Below are positions 53,338 through 64,000 of a DNA stretch of 64,000 nucleotides, piece by piece. The first letter of the stretch is position 1. Every line of letters begins with the position of its first letter. This DNA is from Amyloporia xantha (Eukaryota; Basidiomycota; Agaricomycetes; Polyporales; Adustoporiaceae). Under the pieces are notes generated by a model. The model was not told where the DNA came from, did no database searches, and saw only the letters and a list, made by a program, of their open reading frames with translations. Both the position numbers and the translations under genes were made by a program. The stretch spans positions 186,001 through 250,000 of the forward strand of contig JAYKKR010000044.1 of NCBI GenBank assembly GCA_036971615.1. The letters run 5' to 3'.

Positions 53338-55543
53338 GTCAACAAAGCCATGGTCGGCGTGGCTAGTGTTTGGTAGGTCGAGATCTCGTCGCTATGGCAT
53401 CTCCACCTGACGCCACCGTATCATAGGTACGAAGGCAACCCGTGAGTCTCTACCTTGACCACCACTTCACAGACTGGCTATAGCGGCAGTACAGATGTAA
53501 TAAACACTTGCTCGGGCTGGGGCAAGTGGCCAAGAAGTCCTTGTCCGACGCAAGAATCATCGGATACCAGTTCGGCACTGTCTGTGTTAAGTTTGTATCC
53601 CGCTCTTGCGCCCTGTACGGCTTGGATTCCCTCTAACGTCCTGCATTTCGTCTACAGCGATGGAATTAGTATGGGAACACACGGAATGTCCTACTCGCTG
53701 CAGTCTCGCGACCTTATCGCCGACCAAGTAGAAACTGCGGCCGGTGGCCACTGGCTGGATGGCATGGTCTTCGTTCCTGGCTGCGACAAAAACATGCCAG
53801 GAGTTCTCATGGCTCGTAAGTTTTGCTCTATTTTTGTTCATTTCAGGCTCTGAGCATTTTTACCGCCCCCGTGGAGTCGACTCAACCGTCCAGGAATTAT
53901 GATGTACGGTGGCACAATTCGCGCCGGCTCATGTGCCGGAGCACCGCAGCTGGACATCGTCTCTGCTTTCCAATCTTCTGGCAAGTATCTTCAAGACGGA
54001 AAGACGGAAGCTGCAGAGCAGGAACGCTACGACACTGTTCGGCATGCCTGTCCCGGCCCGGGTGCTTGCGGAGGGGTACGCCTCACGCCATCCCCTCCCC
54101 ATCCTTTCTAACAGACAGATGACACCAGATGTACACGGCCAACACGATCGCGAGCGCTGCAGAAGCATTGGGCATGACATTACCCGGATCCTCGTCCTTC
54201 CCTGCCGAGTCTCAGGAGAAGGTACAGGAATGCCGATCCCTCGGGCCCGCGATGCGCAACCTCCTCGAGAAAAACATTCTCCCCCGGGATATCATGACTC
54301 GCTCTGCTTTCGAGAACGCCATGGTGGGCGTCTAACGAATCGTTTGACATTTTTGCACGTGCTCATGTCCATTTAGGTTTTGACGATGATTCTGGGCGGA
54401 TCGACCAACGCTGTTCTTCACCTGATCGCTATAGCGCACTCGGTCGGCATCGAGCTGACCTTGTAGGATTTCCAGAATGTCTCCGACCGGACACCCTTCA
54501 TTGCCAACTTGAAGCCGAGCGGCCAGTATGTCATGGAAGATGCCTACAAGCTTGGCGCATTCCCAGTATGTCTTGTACCCTAATTTTTTTTTCGACCCGG
54601 GGCTAATCCTTGGCGTAAATTTCAGAGGTCCTGGCATAATTCTTGAAAAATAAACTGATCGACGGGAATAACATGACCGTCACGGGTCGCACGCTGGGAG
54701 AGAACCTGGACCGCTGGACGCACGAGCACGGCGAGCTGACCTTTACTAGCCAGGATATTATCCGCCCGCTGGACAAACCGATCAAAGAAACTGGACATCT
54801 TAGGTCAGTCAATAGAGATCCAGAAACATCAATTTGTCCCTATATTTCACGCCATAATTTTCGTGCCTAATATTTACATATTTACGTGCAGAATTTTGCG
54901 CGGTAACCTCGCGCCCGGCGGAGCGGTCGCAAAGATCACCGGCAAGGAGGGATTCGGTTTCACAGGCAAGGCGCGTGCCTTTGACACCGAGGATGACTTC
55001 GTGGCCGCTGTCGAGAATGGCTCTATCAAAAAGGGAGAGAAGACAGTCGTCGTGCTCAGATATCTCGGGCCGAAGGGTGGTCCAGGTAAATCAGCTGTCT
55101 TTCGACGCATCATTTCCTTTTAAGCCTGACTCGGACGTAGGTGTGCCTGAGATGTTGAAGCCTACGAGTCTGATCATGGGCGCCAGCCTCGGTCACGACG
55201 TCGCCTGCCTCACGGATGGTCGCTTCAGTGGCGGGTATGTTGCCCCAGCCACTATAATGTTTTCTGTCTCACTGAACAATCCTCCTTCAGTTCACACGGC
55301 TTCTGTATCGATCATGTCGTCCCGGAAGCACAGGTAGGAGGGCCGATCGCGCTGGTCCGAGACGGCGACGTTATCTCCGTCGCTGCCGTGAAAAATACCA
55401 TTGAACTGCATGTCCCTCCAGAAGAGCTAGCACAGCGGAGGGAGGCGTGGAAGGCTCCTCCCTTGAAGGCTACACAGGGAACTCTATACAAGTACGTAAA
55501 GGCCGTGGAGGATGCTAGCCGCGGGTGCATTACGGATGCTTGA
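53338..55543 (+). pseudogene. dihydroxy-acid dehydratase (ILV3-like), broken
   Basis: Exons carry KAMVGVASVW then [46 protein letters not shown], and [15 protein letters not shown]. Further exons carry [65 protein letters not shown] and [13 protein letters not shown], ending CITDA at 55543. ILV3 is the mitochondrial Fe-S enzyme of valine, leucine and isoleucine synthesis; the cysteines of both cluster motifs remain. Lesions: TAG in the codon after GIELTL (about 54465) and TAA within the VLA-FLKNKLIDGNN segment (about 54637). The N-terminal targeting region is absent, replaced by TFIIIC-like sequence. Introns of about 50-75 nt are retained. Confidence 0.8.
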
Positions 55544-56399
55544 ATACTCCGAATCAACACGGTGTGCCAGGTTCTTCACAGAGCTTGGTAGCTTCCGAGC
55601 CGTTGACGAGCCTAGGCGCGAAGTCAATGGTCGTAAAATACTGCTTTGCTCAGAACCATTAGGGTATCAGACCGCACGATTTGTTCATATACACGGTTTC
55701 TAATAATGAAATTCTCGATGCTGTCCACACACATCCTCGCGATCGGAACGTAGTCGCCTTCTGGAAGCGGCATGTAATGTGATTGATCTTGACTTGCATG
55801 ATCCTCGGATGGAGCAAAGATATTGGCCTATATCCTGCAGCAGACGTCGACGAGAAAACGAAGGCAGTAGGTGATTAGAAACTTCGACTCGGGTGCTATC
55901 CACTATGTGAAATTGCTCAGGGCGGTAACCTGATAGACTGGTCGAGGCTCATGGATGAAACGTTTCGTGACTTGGAGGTTCCTATGCCGCTATCTTGGAC
56001 TCTGTCAGGCTTCTCTGGTGGCGCAAATGCGGCCGCTTCTAGTCCACGCGTTCATTCAGAAGCCTTCGGACGGCGGCATGATTCAAGCCGTGATTTATAA
56101 ATGATTTAAACTTACAGACCACAGCGGTGAGCCTGTGCTACTTGATCCACGGATGGGATGAGCGTCCGAAAAGAGGGGTCGTACTAGGATAGTAGACTAA
56201 TAACGGATACATGTTACCACGGAGCGGGAGCTAACGATACATCATGCATGTTCTATAGAGGCTGCCGCGAAGCCTTCGGATTCCGATTCACTAAGAAATT
56301 TACATGTCTGACCAGCCACGCCACCGCCACTAGTACGTCCATCCGTCAAATTCGAGGTTGATATCGATACCCGTTGATATCACGAACACCGAGCGTAAA
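55544..56399. other. no gene recognised
   Basis: Between the 3' ends of the ILV3-like and RIO1-like genes, which converge. Short frames only. Confidence 0.35.
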
Positions 56400-58750
56400 C
56401 TGACACGGAACACGACGATCATCTGCTTCGCGCGGTGGTCTTGATCTTGCGCTTTTTTCCGCCTTGGGAATTTTGTGTTTCCGCCGCTCGCGTGCGTCTG
56501 CCTTGACCGCTTTCCTTCCTTATACACGGAGCGATTGTGGTCAGTACTCAGGACCAAGGCTGCTGAATGGAATGCGGTTACATACCTTCTTTGCCTCCTT
56601 GTCTTCATGCCGATGCCTCTCGCTGGGCGGTCCTCGAAGCCACCCTTCTCCTCGGAGTTCTCACCCTCACCTTCCGCTTCGCTATCTTCTCCGTCAGACT
56701 CATCACTATCTTCACCGCCCCCTTACCCTCGCCATCAGCAAACCGCACTCTACTTTTCTCAGCCCCATTCACTCTTTCCGGCCGCCCATCTGGCTTGACA
56801 CTCCCCTACTCTCCTGCGGTCCGACGACTCCAATCGTGTCTTTGTGAATATGGGTCTCGCCCTCGCCTGTTCAGCGCACCCACGTCGCGCTCCGGATCAT
56901 ACACTCGTTCAGAGTCCGGGGATGTATGATCGCATGAAGACCGAGTCTTCGTGTGCCGAGCTGTCCGTCCCAGCGTGACCGCTCCCGTCAACGATCGGAG
57001 TACCATGACCACCCTCGTCAGATTGGGGATCGGGTTCCTCCAACCACAGTCGAAGGTTCGCTTCCTCGTGGCTCACCGAGGAGGCACCACCGTCGGTGGA
57101 AATGGGCGGAAGGACCTCACGTGTGACAAACTCGAAGGCCGGCGGAGGCCTAGGCATCGAACGGCACGCCTCGAGAAGAAATCCTCGATATTCCGCAAGT
57201 CGGCACGGAGGAAGTCGAAGGCGTGCGGGTGGTCGTGTTCTACTGACTGGGAGACATCAATAATGTATAGATGGCCTCGCTTGGATGGGTCAGCATTTGC
57301 TTCTGCGTGAGAGGCTTGCTCAGGTGTTTCCAAGTGGGCCGTCGGTCCGGCTGCAGGTTGCTCTGGAGGGACAGCGTCGGATGATGGCGGTGTCGATTCT
57401 GGAACGTGATAAAGTATGTTGTATTCAGACAGGTCGGCATGAACCAGCCTGCACTCTAGGAACATTTTCCGTGTGATCAAGAGCAGCTCGATGTAAAGCT
57501 CGAAAAAAGCTGTCTCTGGAATCTCAGCATCCTTCAAGCGTGGGGATGCCCTACGGTGTGGTGAGGAGTCAATTCACTTCGGGCAGTGCTCCAGTACCAC
57601 TTACCATCCGTCCTTGTCACCGACGAAACCTCATGACTAGTACATTTTCGCGTACTTCTACGGGCTCCGGACAAGGTATGCCAGCCGTACGTGAAAGTCC
57701 GTTTCAAATTCCGCATTTCCTTTTCTGCCCAGAGGCGGACCATCTTACGCGGATTGTGTCGGCTGCGATAATGAGCGCCTTGCCAGATTCCTTAGTAGTG
57801 GAAAAGCAGGGCATACCTATATCCTCTTCTGAAACGGAACTCTCCTGTTACGTGCTTGTCGCGATCCTTAACCATAAAGACGAGGATCGACGTCTTGTAT
57901 ATTTTGAGAGCGAGGTGTTTCCTCTCTGGTGTGAGCGCGTGGTACACGTTGGCCTGATTGCCAATAGAAGAGATAAATATTCTATTTTGAAGAAATCTGA
58001 AACTGCACGAACCTCCTTGCCGGTACTAACACATCCATTCACTTCAAATATCAACCCGCGACCAATCATCTTGAACAAAATAATCCGCGTTCTAGGATCG
58101 AGGACCTGCTCATTCGTAGCCCAATCGCTCTTGTCCTTCATATTCGCCGTGGTGGAAGGGCCCTTCCTGTTTACGCCCACTCCCAGATCGTAGTGCATAT
58201 CGATATTGCGAATGCGCGAGGACTACTTGGACAGCGCCTGGAGCTGATCGGTTGCCTTGTCCTTCGCGTTTGTGGCGGCCGTAGCGGAGGGTTTCTCCCT
58301 GCCGTGGGCGATTAACGGCGGGAAGAGAGGCCAAGGCAGAACGAGTGTTCATTGAGGAAGTCACCCCTTGTGCTGCGCCCGTACGGACGGCGACGTGCTG
58401 CTTCAGACGGTTATACTGCTTTGTGAAGTCTACATGGGCTGTTCGTTCGGCTTGCGGGAGTAAAGCGTGAGCCAGGCGTACCTGCGTTCAGCGATCTCCC
58501 AGTCCTCGTCTTCTGCGCGGAGGGTGTCGAAGGCGGCGGCCTCCATGTTGTCTTCCTCTGCATCGAAGGCATCCGCCTCTTCGTCATCTTCGTGCTCACT
58601 CTCTGAGGACCATTCGAGGATGCTGTCTTCGTCGATGAAGGCGTGGCCTTCGCGAGGATTGGTTGGCGCGGCTATGCCTGCATCATCTGGAGCGTCGTCG
58701 AATTGGCCCTCTTGGATGTCCTCGTGAATAGGCTGAGGGTTCGAGGACAT
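56400..58750 (-). pseudogene. RIO1-family atypical protein kinase, nearly complete, frames disturbed
   Basis: ATG at 58750 starts an acidic N-terminus (FIDEDSILEWSSESEHEDDEE) ending EDEDWEIAERR at a donor near 58481. Next come QYNRLKQHV, NMKDKSD-ATNEQVLDPRTR, the RIO P-loop [25 protein letters not shown] and PCPEPVEVRENVLVM. Catalytic LVHADLSEYNIL, metal-binding HLYIIDVSQSVEHDHP and DFLRADLRNIEDFF follow. Then come RSYIPGL, GETHIHKDTIGVV and a basic tail (HKIPKAEK). RIO1 is an ATPase/kinase of 40S ribosome maturation. All hallmark residues are present, but frame changes occur near 58429, 58150, 57625 (T3 run), 56885 (G3 run) and 56440. They sit mainly in homopolymers, so an intact gene with sequence errors is possible. 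Confidence 0.78.
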
Positions 58751-59068
58751 TGTATTCAAATCACAAATAGGATTATGGCGATCGTGGACACGAGAGGGTG
58801 GTGAGCAGATATAGGGGTGTAATTCTTCGAGTGCAATAGTCGAAAAGCAGAAGATTCCCGCCACCGCGATCTGATTGGCTGCACGTGACCGTCATGAAGG
58901 AAACGCGCGCGTCGAAGGTGGGCTCTTGCCATATAGCGTTACTACGACTCTCTTTCGAGTCTCGGGCGAATACGAAACTCGACAAACTACTACTGCAAGG
59001 TACTGAAGTTGAGGTGGTTTGACTACAAGACTGGCCCTGGGACCCAGTAATACCTCTCGGAATATCTC
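58751..59068. other. divergent promoter region of RIO1 and the membrane-protein gene
   Basis: Short spacer between a minus-strand RIO1 start and a plus-strand gene whose first exon begins by about 59090; it may serve both. Confidence 0.35.
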
Positions 59069-59800
59069 TTCGCCAAAGGATTCCCTTTAGATTCTCCGAC
59101 GACGAGTCTGAGGACGATCATATATTGGATGAACAAGGTACGTAGAACATCTAGTTTCATCTTATTGGGTACCCACATTGCACTCCATACCAGAGGAGGA
59201 GGAGGAGCTTATACAAAGTCTCCGCCAACAAAGTGATGCTGCGGTTACCCAGTATCTCTTTCTTGTCCAGGTCGTCGTCGGCCTGTCATGTGTACTGTGG
59301 GTCTCATTAGAAATCTACTTCGGTCGATGTCCAACTAATTCTCTGTACATATATGGTCGACGCCGCTAGACATCTCATCTACCTGCTCAAAGAAGACAAA
59401 GAGTCTCCACTATATGCTCTACTTCCGTACCACACGCCCGCGCAGCCAGTCCCATTTCCTACGTTTCTGGCCGTCGTGCACATTATCCTGCGACTTAACC
59501 TCATCCTTCTTCTCTTGCCACCCTCACATCCACTTCGCACGCTCTCCCCGCTGCCATCTCCGTTCGACCTCTTCCTAGCGCTTCCACTCCCCTTCGCTCA
59601 TCCCTTCACGTTAATTGCGCCCGCAGTTGCACCGGTTCTTGCATTACTTGTCTCGCGTACCTGGCCGGACGTTGCGTGGTGGAGTATCGCCGGTGGTTTG
59701 GACGTGGTTTGTGTATAGTGTGCGCCGGTATGAGCAGAGCGAAAGAGGAGATCCGAGAGCTGGAGGGCATGCGGTACAATGTGCGCGCGGGCGTGATCAC
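59069..59800 (+). CDS. small multi-pass membrane protein, unknown function
   Basis: Exon with FRFSDDESEDDHILDEQ ends at a GTACGT donor (about 59139). The next exon (about 59193-59296) has LIQSLRQQSDAAVTQYLFLVQVVVGLSCVL, and after an intron 59297-59369 comes HLIYLLKEDKESPLYALLP. Hydrophobic segments VVVGLSCVL, FLAVVHIILRLNLILLLLP and LIAPAVAPVLALLVSRTW are likely membrane spans, followed by VYSVRRYEQSE and EEIRELEGMRYNVRAG as a cytosolic tail. Two frame changes near 59695 and 59745 separate the last parts. The upstream ATG was not found. I know similar small membrane proteins in agarics but no function. Confidence 0.55.
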
Positions 59801-62800
59801 GCGTCTGCTGCTTGTACCTGCTCACGAGCTGTCACTATGGGGCATGTCTAATGTCCGACTCTTAGCTTCTAGGTTATACTCTGCCAACGTCGTCAAGGCG
59901 TACAGCTGTGTGTTACGTCTTCTTACCGTAGGCTTCCATCTCATGTCCACTGTTTCAGATACGTTTTGGACGCTCACTGCCCAATTGACAGTAATGATTC
60001 CCATTCAATCGACCGGGCACAACATATTGTATTAGGAGTAAACAGCGTTTGTTTAAAGTCATGGACTGTGAGCATATGCACAGAAGCAGACCAGTCGGCG
60101 CTGCTGGCACCAATTGCTCCTCTGGCACGTATTATACGTAATACAAATGTACTGACTTACAATGAAGGTATGTTTAAATCTCCCTTGTGGTGTAAACGTG
60201 TAAGAGAAACCAGCCGGAAGCGTCACAAGAGACCAACGTGCAGATGGTCAGGCCTCAGTCTGCAATAGGAAACGTTGCGGTGAAGTGCGGAGTATGTCGC
60301 CCGGTATGGAAGTGACCATCGCCATAGCTGATCATCCACGGAATGTGTTCGGTGACCAACCGCGAGGACGAACTTCCGAGAAGTTTATTTAGAATTTCCA
60401 CTAGTCCTCCGCGTTTGCGAGTAGCAGGGACCAAGAGCAGCCCGCTGAACAGCGTGGACCATACGCCATACGACCTCAGCTTCAGCGATCCTGTGCAGTG
60501 AGAAAGCTGACAAAGCCTGGAGAGAACTCCTTGAGAACAGGTAGTATCTCGAGCAGGGGAATTTGACTAAAATAGTACAAGTCAAGGGAGCAGAAAATGC
60601 GAAAATACCGAATCTTACAAGCTGCTCACCACACCTGGAAACCTTTTTGCAGACCTTTTGTGCTTTACATCTCTGAACACCATTCTGCCATGCCCCGATA
60701 TAATGCCGTCGTCCAGGTCCTTGGCGAAGATGTTCTGGAACACCGCGCCTGCGCCGCTTTCAAGAACACTGGACAGTTTGACTGTTATCGTCCTCGTTTG
60801 ATATGACGCAGATAGCAGCTTGTGTGAGAGGTATCGATATGGAAGACATGGCGGTGGGCTCGAGAGCAGTGGAGTCGACTGCTGGTACCTTTGGCTACTT
60901 GGTGTCCGAGGAATGCTGGCGGTGGGGAAAATTCGGCAAAAACGAAGAGCTGGCACTCAGGAAATGAGATATTGTGTTCCCTTTGTAGGAAGCTTGCAGA
61001 TTCTTCCAGCTTAGACTTATGCAGTTTCACTTGGAATGATCCGTGGGCAGCAGTCACCAGGTCGCGCTGAACGAGGGACCGTCGCAAGTGATGAGTACCG
61101 TGGCATTGCCGTCAGACTCATGCGATGCGGGATCACTGGCCAAGACCTAGACACGAACTGTCTGAGCGGAGAGGGCAGAGCACCAGAAGGGATGCAGGCG
61201 CGCCTCTAGGTTGTTGAGATGCGGTTTCTGTAGATCAACAGGAGTGTTTGTTCCCTGGGTGTTGGTTGAGGCGTGCGCCGGGAATAGGAAGGGCAGCAGA
61301 TGCAGCCAGATGCTTTATGGATGCTGTTTCAGCGCTAAGTTGGACTTTCGGGATTAACATCAAGATCCGCGCAGTTGGCTTTCCAACGCTTCGAGTTCAG
61401 CGTTCTCATCCATCTCATTCGGTGGAAGTGGTAGCCACATAGATTTCAATTCTGCCCGGTGCTTATGTCCACAACAGGAGCTCCGCCTCGAAGGGATGAC
61501 TCCCAGTCCAGGCCTGGGGTGGAACGTATGAGACTTGGAGGGCCGGGAAGTGAGGACATGTGACGAGAAAAACGCGAGACCTACCGAATGAATAGATCAG
61601 CACGTCCGGCTTGTCCACGATCCGTGAGAGGCGGAAGACCCGCTGCCCGCCATCCCGGCGCGCCGAGCCGCTCTACGCCGTGTGGACAGTTGAACACGGC
61701 CGGGAAGAAGTCCCCTGCAGAAGGGTGAGGGTCAACGTTCGCATCGGTGGTATTACCGAAAAGAACAGAGACAAGTGCAAAGCAAAACAGCGCAGCGCAG
61801 AACGACCCAGCCGAAGATCCTCAGAGCCTTACTCTCAAAGGTATAAGGACCGTGAAACCATCGTTCTAACAAAAGGGAGAAGACGAGCTGAGATGACGTC
61901 GGAATGTTATAAGGCCCGGGACTGTCCTCTCCCCCGCGGGTCGAAATGTATGACTTGCCGAGCCCACCAGCCAACAGCCGGAGGTCTGGATACCTCACGT
62001 TGTACCTGTGGGTGAATCTGTCCCAACGGTATCACTATGGTGTCCACTCGGAGAAGGATGGGCATGGGCTTGTGCTTCACGTCCACTATGCATTGTCCAG
62101 AGAAGCCCGACATATCGCTGCTCATGTTTGCCTTTGTCTCCCTCACTTGGCTCAATCAGTTAAGAAGTGAGAGAGAGTTAAGTGACCCATGGACCGTAGC
62201 AGTAAAGGCCATCACGTACAACAGCGCTTGTAACCACTGGCGACAGCGGAAAATGTCCACATCTAGTGGTGGATCGGTCGGGGGAAGAGGCCGCTTAAGG
62301 GCCTCGCAGGACTCGTTAGGTCTAACTGTCAGAAAGTCTGGGAATGTCGGAGATGGGATTTATCACGCTCTACAGGATCTGGCTGTGTCACCCAAGCAGA
62401 CTCCACGTGAATAAACAGACTGAGCTCGGATGCTGCCTGGCCCTATTCGCATATGCATCTTGCTGTCATGCCCAGAAGGTGCATAGTCCTTGGCCCTTAC
62501 AACTACACATGTCAATGAGGAATTAAAATTACCAGGAAAGAGAAAATGATAGCGCCATGCTTTGCACCAGGCTGGGAGAGCAGGCCATGCCCAGCCCAAT
62601 CAGAAATACCAGGGTTTTGTACCCACCAGGTGACCTGCGATCGGACCATGCAGATTGGAGTCGTTCAAAATGGCCTGTCATCTGGTTATCAGTCTACGTA
62701 CAGTGAGGGGAACAGTACCCCACAAAGTCGAGGATCCAATTGTGGCTAGCAAGTCGAACTTTATCAGCGGCGGCATTGCGATTCCATTGTGGAACTAGAC

Positions 62801-64000
62801 AAGGTAAATGCTGGCTGTTATTGCTTTCAGCTGCTCGTTTCGATCTGATATTCCTGACTTCTCAGACAAGGTCCTAGTACTCCGCTTGTCAAAAGCCCTG
62901 GCGGCCTCCTCCCAGTATTCACGAGTCTTGATGGCTGACGGTAAGGCTTGGGCTTGGTCCCTGCCGATTTAGTGCGTTTTTATTTCTATAGAGATATGAT
63001 GTACCCCTGAATTTTGTAATATGGTTAGCTATCTGATAGAAGGGTCCTACCTGTACTGAATATTTTTCGTCTATGGGAGTTGTCCCCACTGTGCCCGACA
63101 TAGTTGGCCACTCCTGCAGCAGGCGTCTACAGGAATGATTGACCCTACGGATCCCACCAGTATCTAACTTTCGTGTTCCCCTTATTCGATGCCCCTCGGT
63201 GCGCTGCATTGAACCGTGCATTACTGTAATTCGACGTCCCATGACGACGATGTTACCGTTGGAGACTGTCCTATTGCAATGCGTAGGGAACGGCGACCAG
63301 TGTACAATCTACAGAGTAGAGGCATGGCTCTGAGTACCGTGGGGATATCGTTCAGGCTGAGTCTTCAAGTATTCCGCTTTGAGGAAGCTTGTCATCTGGA
63401 TTGCCTGCAGAAGTACAAGGTTTGATAGAAGTAAAATCTTCTATTTGGACCATCAGAGACGGCATGGGACGCAAACACCCAATGCTGCTGTCCACCTTAC
63501 TTTTCCTTCACTCTCTCCCAGACCAGCCCCGAGACCCAGCATTATCTGCGTAAATCTTCTATGCTGCGAAGCGTTCGAGTGAGGACACATCGTTTGAAAC
63601 CAGCCCGACTTGCCCACCTGCTTTCATGCGTTCTGATGACTTTCGGGGGCACCCCGCTGCCGACACTCTTGCATGATCCCCCTGTCTTGACACAGCTAAC
63701 CAGAAGCACAGAGATGAAGAAGAAACAACCGGGAAACCTGAGTACCATGCGGACTAGAAATAAAATAAAATAAAAAGATTACCATACGTACGCCTTCACA
63801 TACACAAACCTATGATACGGCCGGATCATGGCAATACTTCTGTGCCATGAAGTACATCGTACGCCCTATTCTGACCTACTCAGGAACGCATGCTCATCTT
63901 ATATAGGTATAAGAGATCTTACGAAACTGAAAGGACAAGCGTTCCTCACCCTGTTACAGAGGTACTGTGCACTTGTCACAAGTTTTCGAAGCCTCGGTCG
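59801..64000. other. 4.2 kb without a recognised gene
   Basis: Only short frames. A segment near 62785-62835 resembles 40775-40830 in the TPR gene (see findings). No transposon core domain was seen. Confidence 0.35.

Noticed and set aside
60597..63773. Several 60-130-codon frames near the window end
   Set aside because: No motifs, no splice structure, and overlapping frames on both strands; not reported as genes.
1..64000. tRNA and rRNA genes
   Set aside because: No GGTTCRANTCC-type T-arm with a matching acceptor stem and no rRNA-like block was found by eye.

Overview
The window looks like a repeat-rich stretch of a filamentous basidiomycete nuclear genome, probably Agaricomycetes. Supporting signs are short GT-AG introns (about 37-70 nt), a Zn2Cys6 transcription factor of the agaric type, host homologues (EST1, BRR2, CAF-1, TFIIIC, ILV3, RIO1) broken by small introns, and Ty3/Gypsy and Mutator-like (MULE) transposons of fungal type. 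I saw no convincing tRNA or rRNA gene.

Layout. 1-5173: minus-strand Ty3/Gypsy element, its integrase end cut by the window edge. 5174-6240: a minisatellite and an 86-bp tandem array. 6390-8364: a multi-exon Cys-rich gene ending in a SUMO-interaction-like motif. 8524-12640: an EST1-like pseudogene (minus) split by a 1.5-kb repetitive insertion. 13325-31459: a minus-strand MULE transposase gene split twice, by a 13.86-kb LTR composite (13416-27273, flanked by gcgg) and by an 868-bp non-autonomous MULE (28293-29160, 9-bp target duplication). 31460-42700: gene fragments (CAF-1 subunit B, BRR2), hairpin repeats and a decayed TPR gene. 43435-47813: a Zn2Cys6 transcription factor. 52700-59800: TFIIIC-TPR fragment fused to a decayed ILV3, then RIO1 (minus) and a small membrane-protein gene. 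59800-64000: no gene recognised.

The most unusual object is the 13.86-kb composite. It carries a plus-strand gag, protease, RT, RNase H and integrase set. Each of its two 1.47-kb LTRs encodes, on the strand opposite to gag-pol, a spliced protein of about 247 residues. A third, inverted copy of the LTR sits inside the element. Two further spliced accessory genes lie between pol and the 3' LTR: a 248-residue coiled-coil protein antisense to pol, and a longer Cys-rich protein. All three protein types begin with a 44-55-codon exon ending near a similar tryptophan-containing segment and followed by a phase-0 intron, which suggests one element-borne gene family.

A caution: most frameshifts (Ty3 pol, composite pol, MULE, RIO1) fall in or beside homopolymer runs, so some may be uncorrected long-read errors. 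In-frame stops in EST1, BRR2, TFC4 and ILV3 and the nested insertions cannot be explained that way. The window therefore looks like a decaying, transposon-rich region carrying spare copies of essential genes.
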